Source: Gautieria morchelliformis
Taxonomy: Eukaryota > Basidiomycota > Agaricomycetes > Gomphales > Gomphaceae
Direction: 5' to 3'
DNA: 64,000 bases
Assembly (NCBI GenBank): GCA_015179125.1
Contig: WHVA01000538.1
Span: 1-64,000 of the forward strand
The translations under genes and the position numbers were made by a program. Positions 36,167 through 47,198 of this stretch are shown here, piece by piece; position 1 is the stretch's first letter; the number at the start of each line of letters is the position of its first letter. A model generated the notes under the pieces. It was not told where the DNA came from. It was given only the letters and a program-made list of their open reading frames with translations, and did not search any database.

Positions 36167-36409
36167 ATGGGTTCCCCACAAGAACATGTCGCCAAGGTTT
36201 TTCGTGCACTCGCGGTTCTCGTCACTCTACCGCCGGCCCTGGTGCTCATATCGCCGTGGGCCGCGAAGGGCGCGATTGAGCACAAGGGCCAGAATGCCGC
36301 ATCCACGCACACGTCTGTGCGAAGCTGGGGGACCTCGACTTCGAGTGCCTCATTTTGGGGCACGATGAGGGACACGCCGCAGACACTTCCTGGGCCGGTG
36401 AACTTCTGA
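36167..36409 (+). pseudogene. Gene X, copy B (internal deletion)
   Basis: ATG 36167 opens a frame with the same hydrophobic segment (FRALAVLVTLPPALVLISPW). It then reads out of the original frame because about 50 bases present in copy A are missing around 36330, and ends at TGA 36407-36409 near the usual PQTLPGPVNF. Function unknown. Confidence 0.4.
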
Positions 36410-38106
36410 GGCGGGGAGGTTGTATTCAATTTCTATGGTTAGATTGGGAAGGGCAGAAGCGGCTTCAAAATGTGCTGGTTTTGTGTGCATGCTGGATGCA
36501 GTTGCATGCGGTATATGCCCAGGCACACAGGTTGCGCAAGAGCATCTGGCTCGTACACCAGTGGGGCCAAGCAGGCGTGCGCGTTGAGTGTCTGTCACCG
36601 ACTCGGACTCACCGTAGATGACCCGCCGCGCTCAGTACGGCACCTTCTATGCATGCACTTCAGTGCCCGGCCTCCCATATGGTGTACAGTTTTGCAGATC
36701 TCTTGCTACGGTTGGGCATGCACTGGCAGCTGGTCCAGCGCACAGGCGGGTGGCACGGCAATGTAGTCGCACCGCAAGCGCTGCGCCCATGAGCTTTATG
36801 GTAATCACTAGTGACGAAGCCCTCACTATCGATCAAGGAGCATGCATGACAGATATTGACAGTTGATGAAAGTCAGTCACTTCCTCTAATATACACGATG
36901 AGCTTCTGATGATGCCACCAACCAAACGACGAGGTCACGCATGTTCAAGTGTTATTTTATGCAACGATGAGAAATGTCGCAATGAACGTTTGACATAACC
37001 ATAGCCACAGCATGTCTGAGTCTGGGATAAGTAAACTGTCCCATACTACATGTATCAGTGAATGTCCTGCACATCGCGCAATGATTCCGGGGTAGCCACA
37101 CCTTAGTGAATGGAAAGGTCTTCGTCGAGAGCCGAATTCGACTCAGCTTGACTCCGAGTGGAGCGGGTCTGTTTTGCACCAAAATGAATGCAAGGAAACC
37201 AAACTTGCAATATGTCCTACACCCAATCAATAATCATTTACGCCTCATTAGCAGAACAGCAATCGAAGAGGACTTACGCGCTGCAGACCAAGTAGCAAGA
37301 ACCCGAGGAGAGGGACTTGGCCAAGGGCCAAGGGCATATGTCAGTGGTGGGGGAAAGAGACTGGATAGCTTGTGTGAGGCTCACAAAGCGACTCTCCGAT
37401 ATCCGTCATATCTGCCATGATCATAGTTGCATTCGAATCTGGGTTTGTATCAAACAGGCCAAACCACATCACGAGAATGCTTCGAGAAATATTACCACGC
37501 AGTCAGTCCTATTCTTCAAGATATTCGAAGAAAAACATACACGGCGAAAAGGAGTCGAAACGAACAGAACACGGAGAGGCGCACAAGCAGAGAGAGGTTC
37601 ATGATGCTGCCCATATTGACTTGTTGAAACATACGACGATAGCTAACAAACGTGATCACCAAAAGGACTGAAAAAGAAACCATTAATCACAGCATAGCAC
37701 GAAAACTGACAACTGACAATCCCAAATGCACATAAGAACGACCAGCGAAAGAACCACGTAGTCCATGGCTTTAAGCCGCAAATTGAGGACTTTTGGGGTG
37801 AAGTCAAAAAGCAGGCACTGGCACATACGGGATAGTCAGCGAGCGTGCCGAAAAGAAAGCTCCCAGCACTCACAAGGGGGACTAGTCCCATCAAATAAGG
37901 CGTGATTAGAAGCTTTTATCATAATTCAATTGAGCTCAATTCTCGATAGAAGGTGTGATATCTCACCGCGAAGGTTCGTAGCTGCGTTGTCCGCGCCTTC
38001 GCATCACTGAAAGCACCTCGCATTTGAAACCACAGCTGGATAAGACATTAACGGGACACTTTCATCTACAGATGACGCGTACATGGATGAAAAGGTTCAG
38101 GGTGGC

Positions 38107-39701
38107 TGTGTGGGATCCTGCTTTGCTGGTCAATTAGGAGAAATTCCATGTATTTTCGATATAGTGACCTTAAAATATAGCATACAGGCTTTGCTATCAT
38201 TGGGGATGATTTATTTAAACTTCCTCTAATTTCCTATCATTTCTTCGCCATTTTTGACAAAGTCCTTGGCCCAAAACACTTCTATTCTGTTGCAGCAGAG
38301 TTATGAATCCACATGTACCCACAACTCTGCTTATTCAAACTCCGACGCGCGCGCGCCCGAACTCGAGCCTGTGGACACTTACGCGCCCACAAACTCTAGC
38401 CAACCTACCGGTTCGGACTCAGCCCTCTGGAAATAGTAATTTATTCCCAAGCCTCCACAACACAGTTTGTGCAATACAAACTCAGCCCAACCTATGCTAC
38501 CATAGCAACAAGGCTATGCTAGGCTGTGCTGTGCCATGACTACACTCCTAAAATAGAATTAGGGTCATGACTCACTGCCAAGCTGGAATATTATTGTTCC
38601 AAAGTCTTGTGACTTGGGAAATGACTCCTGCATGACTCAGAGCCTGGCTCGGCACGTGACTCATGCTCGGACTCTGGCGTATCATTGGCTGAGAGGCCTC
38701 TTACCAATGAAAGGCTGTGTTGAGCTAATCCTCTTTAAGAATAAGGGTGTATCTTATTCTTAGATGTGACTCATGCCTGACTCACTACCCCATTTCTGCA
38801 TGACTCACCCCTTAATCATGGGCTGTGATTGGTCAACACAAGTTCTGACTCATTACCCTTTTTCGCTCTGACTCACTACCCCATTTCTTTGTGACTCAGT
38901 GCATGACTCACACCCAAATCGTGAACTGTGATTGGCCAACACATGCTCTGACTCACTACCCTTTTTCTCAATGACTCACTACCCTATTTTTTCGTGACTC
39001 ATTCTAGTCTATTAATAGATGGTAGATACAATATAAAAGGAGGCCTTACTGCCCACCTTTCATCAGCCAATACATCATCATCTACTATCCACGTACCTCA
39101 TGTGACTTGCCAGACTTGCCAAGCTTGCACAGCTTACTAAGCTGCTAACCCCAGCTAGGGTTATTACACTTACTTAGTGTATTAATTCTCAGTTAAGTAG
39201 TTGCGTTTCTACTTAGCCACCCGGACTAACACTCCAGGTGAAATTCTGCAGAGTGAGTCTGACAATCGATTTCCTTGTCAATTAGCTCTCCAATACCCGA
39301 GACGAACTGATCAGTGACTTTCCTGTTCAGTGACTTTCACAAGTCACTTCTTAAACCCTAGTCGCTCGTTTATTGCAGTGCATTGACGTTAATCGGGTCA
39401 GTCCACTTACAAACTCTCCTGTGAAGCCATTCCTATCTTTTTGGAATACTTGGACCCCGATAGTCGTCCTCGAACCTACAGACTTTTAGTTTATTGTTCA
39501 GTGCTGCTAAGAAACGTATTGCCTTCCATCCGTATTAACTTGGACTAGTTCTTACGTGGATTGCGACCAAGGTACAAATATTAAATTATTTCCGGAGTTG
39601 TGCTGCAGCATTGTTTAATATTCTTTGAGTTTCGTATACGACACATTCTGATAGACCAAAGTGTTAGCTCTGACACCAAAGTCTTGAAGGGTTCCAAAAC
39701 A
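38107..39701. mobile_element. Solo LTR (1595 bp) with TGACTCA array
   Basis: It begins TGTGTGGGATC and ends GGTTCCAAAACA, flanked by a perfect 5-bp duplication GTGGC (38102-38106 and 39702-39706). It resembles the LTR at 61521-62999 in both termini and in length. An array of 13 TGACTCA sites (38568-39001) lies just upstream of a TATA box at 39032-39038. Confidence 0.9.
38568..39038. promoter_or_regulatory. Thirteen TGACTCA sites upstream of a TATA box
   Basis: Exact TGACTCA starts at 38568, 38633, 38657, 38767, 38778, 38801, 38846, 38869, 38892, 38904, 38949, 38972 and 38995. Several are spaced 23 bases apart. The motif is the consensus of Gcn4/CpcA-type bZIP activators of fungal amino-acid control. 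ATTGG (reverse CCAAT) occurs between sites. TATAAAA lies at 39032-39038. A response to amino-acid starvation is inferred. Confidence 0.75.
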
Positions 39702-40477
39702 GTGGCCGTCAGCGCGCTGTTAATTCAGACCACAGTATCGAATATGATGGCCGCACCCAAGGTTTGATCAGTTTCAGTGAAAGCCATGAACAGCACCACA
39801 TCCCCTTTCCCCAGTTGCCTCAGCAGTTAATTGTGGATTGAGAGGACTTGAAGCACGCATGTGAAGATCATGACTGCCGTATACATGAGGTATGTCCACA
39901 CGAAATTAAAGAAAACAGAGTGGCGGCGCATGCTCTCCGAGTCCGAAAGAACGATGGTGAACAGCAACGCAGACAGCGATACAAAGCCCAGGAGCCGCAG
40001 CACAAACATAGCGGCGTTAACGGGTGGAAACGCCATAGCACCAAGTCGACGTCGGGACGAGGTTCATCTTCGACTTTCTAGCATTGTTGTTTAAATACGC
40101 ATGGGGAAATCCAGAACTACAGTAGCGACTCGTCATAGATGACCGCTACAAATCAAAAGCTGTGCACGGAAAGGTGAAGAACCTAGGTTCGGATCAGCAC
40201 TCTCCCGGCGCCGTTCAATTGCTGTGGCCGACTACTCCATTGAGTTCCTCATGGGGACAGCTTGGAGCGCGAGCGGATAATAGGGCTGATCACAGTAGGG
40301 GATTTGACCTGGATTTGATGGGGATTTGAGAAATGGATTTGGATGTCAAATCCATCCAAATCTTCAAATCACCTCCAGGAGGTGATTTGGGATTTGCACG
40401 TGGATTTGGATTTGGATTTCGGCCTGCTGGAGCGGCGGACCTTAAACTCTTGTTGCGGGAAATTTTCGTTAGGGACG

Positions 40478-42023
40478 ATGAGCCCAAGGAAGCGAAAACA
40501 TTCTAACCCTGTCACTGCGACTCAGATCAGTCTGGCAACTGACGTTCCGGCAGATGCGCTGTCCATCCCGCAATTGGAGGCTCTGTTGGCCATGGCGCAG
40601 GCCAAGGGTGACGAGCGTGCCAGCAAACGACCTCGTAAACCAACCGTTAAGGCTCTGGCCGCCGCAGAACAGCCTTGTTCCAAAGGGAAAAAAGGTAAGG
40701 GTAAGGGTAAGGAGGTGGAAGATGGTATGGCTATATTGCCGGTTCCGTGAGTTCCACTGCATTATTCACACTGTATCTGTAGCTGACGTTCCGGTCAGTT
40801 GGGCTAAGGAGCATGACCTCACAGACCTACTTCTTACAGTCCTCGAGGATGATCCAGTGATGTACGCTTCCCTAGGGATGGACAAGGGGGCTGAGAAATG
40901 TAACAAAAGCTCGTCGAAGACTGTGACCGACCATTATTGCACCATCGCACAGCGTGTCTTGATTCCACATGCCTCTGGCCGCTGGAGAGATGCACCGCCA
41001 CATCAGATGGGGAAAGTAGTGAAAAACCGGATTAATCTGTGCGTTTCTAGTTCGATATCATATCCTATTAACTAAATTATCGATGCAGGCTCAAAAAGAC
41101 CTTTACAGCTGAAAAGGAGCTGCTCGGAGCAACTGGAGTGGGTTTAGTAGAGACAGAAGAGACAGAACTGGATATACTACCGGGAAGTGAGATTGAGAAC
41201 ATTTGGGGTGCGTCACTTGTTATTTCCCATGAATTACTAACATATCTATATATTTACAGGGCAAATAAAAGAACACTTCCCATGGTTCCGTTGAATGCAG
41301 CGGTTGATGGGAACCAGCCCGCTTGTTATGCGTGCGGCAATAGCCCATTCGACCTCAAAGCTTGACCTTGATGTCCTCGATCGCGTGCCCTGTGACTCTG
41401 GGGTAGGAAACGAAGAACTACAAGTAAACTCACCAGACGCACCTCTCTCCCCTCTATACACACTCTCACCTCCCTCCGATGATCCAATTGATGCCGACTA
41501 CCTGCAGCCTAGTTCGCCGACATCTACTATAGATAGACCTCTACCTAAAACAGATGTACCTGTATAAAGGGAAGCTGCACCTGCCTTGACGGCCGCCTCA
41601 CGACGCAAGGGCATACTTGAGGGGCTTGCAGGTATGCAGGAGGTAAGACGGGCAGCAACAGAACGTCTGGCTAGCAGCCAGAACCGCTCCAAAGAAGAAC
41701 GAGTATGGATACAGGCACAGACAGACCTGGCCTGTGAAAAGCTACAGCTCAAACATGCAGCGGAAAAGGAAAGGTTTGATCAGGCGCATGAGTTGGCAAT
41801 GCAGTGCCAGCGGTTAGAGTTCCAGCTCCTCACACAGGGTGCAGGACATCAAAGGCAGGCTAACATGGTAGGAATAGAATTGGGCACACAAGCTGCGCTA
41901 GCTGGGTTTTCTGGGACAAAAGCCCTTAGTGCTGGTGCATCTTCGTTGGATGTGATATTCACCGATGACAACATCATTCCCTGGGCAGACTTTATGCCAT
42001 CCAGTACTAGTTCTTCATCTTAG
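40478..42023 (+). CDS. Harbinger accessory protein, SANT/Myb-like (multi-exon, probable)
   Basis: ATG 40478 starts an exon with a basic N-terminus and a KGKKGKGKGKE stretch (to about 40745). A second exon near 40780-41035 contains VSWAKEHDLTDLLLTVLEDD, the trihelix-like Myb/SANT segment seen in basidiomycete Harbinger partners, and AEKCNKSSSKTVTDHYCTIA. Short introns of about 55 bases follow near 40745 and 41035-41090. The last exon (about 41570-42023) is a long charged helix (a coiled coil of A, E, K and Q) ending FTDDNIIPWADF. In known elements this protein helps the nuclease reach the nucleus and bind the ends. The middle exons (41090-41570) were only partly resolved. Confidence 0.6.
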
Positions 42024-42939
42024 TACTACTATAGATAGCTATGAGACTCTGTGTGGAGTCTTTCTAAGAAAAACCCCTTCAGCTGCTCACGCTTCACTCT
42101 TCCCTCAAGGAGCGTAACATCCCTTGACACCTCATCGTCAGTATGGTCTATTATATTGACCTCCACCCTCGTTGTTCTCTCTCTTCGGTGTGACCTTTTC
42201 TGGTCTGTATATATATCAAAAATGACACCCTCTAAGCCTGTAATATCAAACTGTGTTGCGTACTTTTTGTATGGTGTGCACAACCACTTCTGGAGCGGGT
42301 ATGCTGAATCTGCCCATACCCATTCACCTACTTCTAACAAAGAGGCATGTTCTTTGGGAAACCGAGTCTCATTCCATGCCCGGGAATCATGCTGACTCCC
42401 TGGTAAACCTACCCCATAGTCAATAATTCGGAGGTCAGGAGTTGAAATGAGCTGTAGGCTAGTTAGCGACACTTCAATGCCATACGATGAATAACTCACC
42501 TGCACATTCATCAAGTAGTTACTTTTGCGATCATACCATGTGTTACCATAAAAGCCAGGGCGTTGGAATAAAGGCACGAGAGTGCCATCTACCATGAGCC
42601 AACTGTCATGCCATTCCGGACCTGAGACCTCCTCTACCCAGTCCTTTGCTCATGCTTTTTCTACCTCATCGGGCCACTTGATAGCAACTCGGCGGAATTG
42701 TGTTCGACATAGGGCTTTCATGACCCGCCATGTGCACCGATCGACTGTCCCAAAACCCCATCCTGCCCACAATGCTACCTCCTGCACACTAACGGCATTT
42801 CCGAAGTGACCAAACCGGTAAAGTGTAACAGCGACTTGCTGTTCCACTGGCAGCTGATGGTTATTAGAGTTGTTCAAAAAAACTTCATCATTACAGATCT
42901 TTTTGAGAAGTGAATCGAAGGTTTCTGGCCACACTTGCA

Positions 42940-43895
42940 AATAGGTCTGGTCGGACTTCGGGCTTCGTCTTTCCAGGTTGATCGCCGTCTGGCACCCTGC
43001 GTCGAGAAAAGCATACCACTGTGAATTTGCTCTTTTCGAATTTGGAGTGATGAGCCTCCGTCCAGTCCTTTGCCCCCCCTGGCTTCACCAGCATCTCCTC
43101 CAGACTAGCATAGGCCTCGGCGAAGGTGTCCCCTTCTGCGTATAAGTTCATGTCGTCCACAAAGGCGACCGCCACTTGGCCCTTCCTTGATGCCACGTCT
43201 ATGAGGTCAGCATTATAGAATAGATACAGTATCATCGAAAGGGGGTCCCCCTGGCCTATGCCATTGTCGATGGGGACCCAGTCCGACATAAATCCATCAA
43301 ATTTTAGCCTCGTGCGTCGGTTCGTCAGCATTACTTCCACAAAACGCACGTACTCCTCAGGTATCTTTCGCTTCCTCATGTTGTGGAGGAGGCGGTCGGT
43401 GACCGCATTAGGGAACACACCTTCTATGTCCAGGAATAGCATCACTGCGACTTTCTTGCGGTGCCAGGCTCCCTTGATTTTGTTCACAACTAGATGCAGG
43501 GAGTCAGTTGTCGTTCTGCCCGGCCTACCTCCAAAGTGGTTGGCTGGTAGGAGATGGTGCTTCTCAGTCATGTGTACCATGTCCTCAGTCATGTGTACCA
43601 TGTCCTCAGTCATGTGTACCATGTCCTCAGTCATGTGTACCATGTCCTCAGTCACTATTGCTGTTAGGAGTTTCCCCAGTGTGTTGTACAGCGCGATCGG
43701 GCGGTAAGACTTTGGTGCACTGTAGCTCGTTTTGCCTGGTTTGCGGAGAACAACCGTTATCCAGGATCTCCATTTGTCTCTGTATGTTCCCAGCACAAAA
43801 GCCGCCCTGTAGATCCACAGCAGGTGTTCGACAATTAGCCACCTCAGATCTTTCCGGGGGCGCATCGCTTCTTGGAAGCTAACCACCATCATCCC
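42940..43895 (-). pseudogene. LINE reverse-transcriptase fragment stranded in the Harbinger nuclease
   Basis: About 315 codons are open on the minus strand: VVLRKPGKTSYSAPKSYRPI, NHFGGRPGRTTTDSLHL, VMLFLDIEGVFPNAVTDRLL, GQGDPLSMILY and FVDDMNLYAEG. This is the reverse-transcriptase core of a second LINE family, distinct from 15855-25791. Both ends are cut off and there is no poly(A), 5' end or clear target duplication. A 21-base unit coding EDMVHMT is repeated four times near 43564-43656, expanding the loop before the GRPGRTT motif. Entry by double-strand-break repair or as part of a decayed insertion is inferred. Confidence 0.8.
43564..43656. repeat. 21-bp tandem repeat, four copies, in frame
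   Basis: The unit TGTCCTCAGTCATGTGTACCA is repeated about four times without change, adding seven residues per copy to the reverse-transcriptase fragment. Identity between copies implies recent slippage expansion after the fragment was already non-functional. Confidence 0.85.
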
Positions 43896-44701
43896 CATGA
43901 AGATGGCGAAAAAGATGCGGCCGTTTGTGCTTGTACTCTGCGAGAGTTACCAAAAGAAGAGACATCGGTTGGTTGATGTCAACCCTTGGTTGAAGATACC
44001 GGCGAGAATGCAAGTCTTTTAGCACTTCAACGAGCTCATCAGACCCTAATAACATCTCCACATCTGAGTTTGAGCTCTTGGACGCTGTGTCATATAAGTA
44101 AGCATCCAATTCAGTGTCCTCGTCTACAATGAGTTCCAAGATAAGGTGCTGAACAAGGGTGTCGGTGAGCTCGTTCCTTGCAGTCATGATGGTCATGGTG
44201 GAAAGACGTATATGGAGCCGTCTGCTGGTTGAGAACTTCAATCCTGCCGTGTCCGGCATCACCTTGCTCAAATCCACTCAAATCCAGTTTCAAATCGGGC
44301 TAATCACAGTTAAATCGCGATTTCGGGGCATTGTCGGGTGTTCTAAAGAAATCGAAATCCTCCGTCAAATCCTCATCAAATCCTACTCAAATCCTCTACT
44401 GTGATCAGCCCTAATGGGACGCCGGGGAAAGCGAGGCTGCGGCCGTGACAGAAAAAACTATTTGAAGGCTGGACACTGCAGCAACACTGGGCACTTATTG
44501 TAAGTACATTATGCACCAGAAAACCGGAGCCCAAGTTGCTGATAATAAGTAACAGGAGAGCCGATCATCATTTTGGGGTGTTCCGCTCGATTAACTGCAC
44601 ACTGGAACTAGTGATCAATGTCCGATTGAGCAACCTAGAACCGCGGAGAACTCTAACGTGGGGCCGACGTGCGATAATCTATGCAGGTCTCTCAGTACAC
44701 C

Positions 44702-46089
44702 ATCCAGGCAGGGCCGTTCGTCGTAAGCTGCTCAATATTTGGAGAAACTTGCCTTTGAGCTGCTCTACAGCCATCGAATGCGTTCTCGTCGCTCATCATC
44801 AGCGGCCTTACCAAAATCAACGGTGTCCAGGTTCCATTGATGCTATCTAAAACCATCTCAAAGCCTGCAAAACCAGTTCTAGCCACGGTAGAAGCCAATG
44901 CCACTGTCGGCGGTCTACCACTTGTTTGTCCACCCTCCAAACTCCCGCCTCCAGGCAATCTCTCCCTGCAAGTTTCACTAGAACCAGAACGACTTGGCTA
45001 TGGCAGAGTGGGTTCGGTGTACCCGCTTAGGATTGACAACACCAATCAGTGCGCTCTTCCATCCCTTGTAATAAAAGTGGCTGCTCGGCACCATTCTGAC
45101 GACCTGGCTCGTGAGGCCTGGTTTTACGAAGAGATGGAGGATATTCAGGGAGTAGCCATCGCACGCTGCTATGGTTTCTTTACTGCTGAAAGAGAGCAGA
45201 ATAGCGAGGTATTGGATTGGGCAGAGTCTGATGCGGATTACGATGAGGAGGAAGTAGACGTTCGGGATGAGGCCAGCCAAAGTGAGGATGACGAGGACTT
45301 GGGCGATACATGTAACCTCTATGCATGGACAGAGTCTGATGATCTGGTGATGGAAGAATTCAGTTGGGAAGTGGTACTTAAGCGCTATGATGAAAGGCAG
45401 AAGTTAACACAAGAGCGAGCGTATAAGCTAAGGCTGAGCGTTCAACCCTGGCCCCTCCGGAGATAACACCCTAGACACTCCGGCAAGTTTCTGCCACACC
45501 GATTGCCAATAACATCCGATTGCCTGCCCCAAATATGAATGGTGGTATACTCAACTATCCCTTCCAATTCAGAACCGACCCTTTAGGAACATGATGGCAC
45601 CTACTCCAATTATCTATCTAATCCATCCAACCGACGCATTGGAGTACCGGGTACCTGTACTATCATGATTTGTCACACCGACAGCCGGAGGCTGGGCCAG
45701 AAACATCGGCAGTAGACTGCAGCTGCTGCCACTCGTTGGGGTGCGGGAAAGGTGTCAAGGTGGTGTCGCAGCTGAGGGGTACAAACTGAAGTACACATGG
45801 GTATTACATGCCCAAATAAGCCGTGGAAGGTCGATTACTATGTGGTTTATGGGTTGGACTGTTTGGCTTTAAAGGGGTGCTGAGGGGAGTATTGGCGTTT
45901 CAGAGGCATGATCATCCTCATATACCAAAAACACACCCCGCTTCACACAGGCACGGATCAGCTCAGGGGTCACCCACTGAGCGCATGCAGAGATAGAGAC
46001 GACAAAGATGGTTAGATTACAAGAGACAAGTTAGAAAAAATGTATGCATCGTCTTACATAGGGCAAGGCCCCAAAAGACAAAAAATGGA

Positions 46090-46123
<34 letters not shown>

Positions 46124-46711
46124 ACAAGAGCGTGAAGCCACATGAGACCGAATCATCGTGCCAATCCAGCCTCGGTGCGCAATGGCAGCGAGAAGACCTT
46201 TCTTTCAGTCTTGGTCTTAGAAAGACTCGGGGATGTGATACCAATCGGTGTTCCGTTGGAAGCACTCCAGTTCATCTGGCCAGCTCTAACTATGCATGCC
46301 TCTGAACATCCTTTGTTATGCAGACTGGATGTTCGTGAAATATACAGCGACATGGGTCGATTCGGTATCGAACACATGGATATCTGATGGAGAAATATAC
46401 TCGTGGCACCTGCGACAGACCAGAGTATTGTCTGCCCTTATCATGGACACAAGCATCAATGGCGTGTGGTTGACTTCGATCTCTCGAGAAAGTCAAACTT
46501 TTCACATTCTCATATCGAATCCTCTGCGGACGGATGGCTTCAGACCATGCTGGATGGATTGGAAGAAGGATACATTGTCGAGCCTTGGGACTCAATGCAT
46601 TCTTTGTCTCTCAACGCGACATGCATCAGAAAGATTTTATTCACTTTTCACGAGAACTCGATCATTTCCGGGCAACTTGGCATATTCATTGTAGATAAAT
46701 GCAGTCTTTAG
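44702..46711 (+). pseudogene. Chimeric kinase-like gene of unit C (kinase 1 head, kinase 2 body)
   Basis: The start codon is changed to ATC (44702-44704). The upstream sequence (CTCTCAGTACACC) matches kinase 1, while the exon and 3' flank match kinase 2. ORF 44837-45466 keeps GYGRVGSVYPL, LVIKVAARHH and the acidic insert. A retroposon (45418-46120) then cuts the basic stretch. After it the frame gives LSVLVLERLGDV, MGRFGIEHMDI with a TGA just after (46386), then VVDFDLS. The usual TAG is changed (GAC TCA) so translation would run on to about 46711. This copy cannot be functional. Confidence 0.8.
45418..46120 (+). mobile_element. Truncated LINE-type retroposon with poly(A)
   Basis: A 12-bp duplication AACACAAGAGCG (45406-45417 and 46121-46132) flanks it and a 28-base A run (46093-46120) ends it. 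The last 100 bases before the tail (CGTCTTACATAGGGC then GGCCCCAAAAGAC) match the 3' end of the full LINE at 25725-25755. The first 500 bases do not, so it is either a different LINE subfamily or a chimeric non-autonomous element using the same 3' tail. Confidence 0.85.
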
Positions 46712-47198
46712 GATGTCACAAGAGTCGAAATATGCATGTGCCACCTGCCAGATTATGGTGTTACAGTGTCCCGACCTTCATCCTCGAGCTGCTGGCCTCC
46801 AGATGTAGGCTGATTACTCATCATGGACTTGTGAGCGGCACCTATCATGATACCTATATACCCACATCACAGACTGTGATGGTTCCTGTCCACTCATACT
46901 TATCCTTTATTCACAGTCGCAGAAATGTCCCAACTTCTATGTTTGAGATCAGCAGCCAACTGTCATCGTACAGTACAGGCCAGTTAGTACTCATGGTTAG
47001 TTCCGGCCTACTTTCTTGGCTGGCTAGGTTGCGTCAATGCCCGACATGGATGAGGAGTAAGGTCTCTGCAGGCTTCAACTTCAGGCCCGCTCCCACATTC
47101 CCTTCGAACATTATTTTACCTGGGCCTGTTCCCCAGAATGCCAAGTGGAATTTCTATACTGAAATGATGCACGGCATGCTAGATACAGGTTTGCCCTC

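Larger units (their letters stand above)
13755..36409. repeat. Tandem segmental repeat, unit B (split by a TIR element)
   Basis: Unit B starts after gene X of unit A. Its first 500 bases (13755-14255) match 135-560 of unit A, then a TIR-bounded element (14256-26500) intervenes. The unit resumes at the duplicated GCTGATT (26501) and carries the membrane pseudogene, kinase 1, nuclease, kinase 2, flank and gene X in the same order as unit A. Confidence 0.8.
37480..40036 (-). pseudogene. Polytopic membrane protein, copy C (split by an LTR)
   Basis: The start is ATG 40036, and the first exon is open through both helices (LRLLGFVSLSALLFTIVLSD and YLMYTAVMIFTCVL). The next exons are decayed near 39720-39790, and the LTR at 38107-39701 separates the C-terminal half. 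The last-exon stop present in copies A and B is changed to GAA near 37471. Copy C is the most decayed of the three. Confidence 0.5.
42029..44196 (-). pseudogene. Harbinger DDE nuclease (interrupted by LINE reverse-transcriptase sequence)
   Basis: ATG 44194-44196 opens the N-terminal part, which ends YKHKRPHLFR near 43910. After the foreign piece, the frame resumes with VWPETFDSLLKK, VALWAGWGFGTVDRCT (helix-turn-helix area) and the catalytic block: MVDGTLVPLF near 42590, IIDYGVGLPGSQHDSRAW near 42420 and WADSAYPL near 42310. The three acidic residues are intact. A TGA or shift near 42650 separates the middle and last ORFs, so there is damage beyond the insertion. The product would cut DNA at the element's ends. 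Confidence 0.75.
40282..44412. mobile_element. PIF/Harbinger transposon
   Basis: The ends are inverted repeats (left 40282 AGGGCTGATCACAGTAGGGG; right, reverse-complemented, AGGGCTGATCACAGTAGAGG, then GGATTTGA-type repeats), flanked by AAT (40279-40281, 44413-44415). The subterminal regions repeat GGATTTGA and its variants. The two converging genes, a Myb/SANT-like accessory ORF and a DDE nuclease, are the standard pair. A LINE reverse-transcriptase piece (42940-43895) disrupts the nuclease gene. The target lies in the unit C backbone, matching about 2672 in unit A. Confidence 0.88.

Noticed and set aside
42940-43895. Reverse transcriptase as a natural domain of the Harbinger gene
   Set aside because: Family members run directly from the HLFR segment to the PETFDSLL segment, so this piece is foreign.
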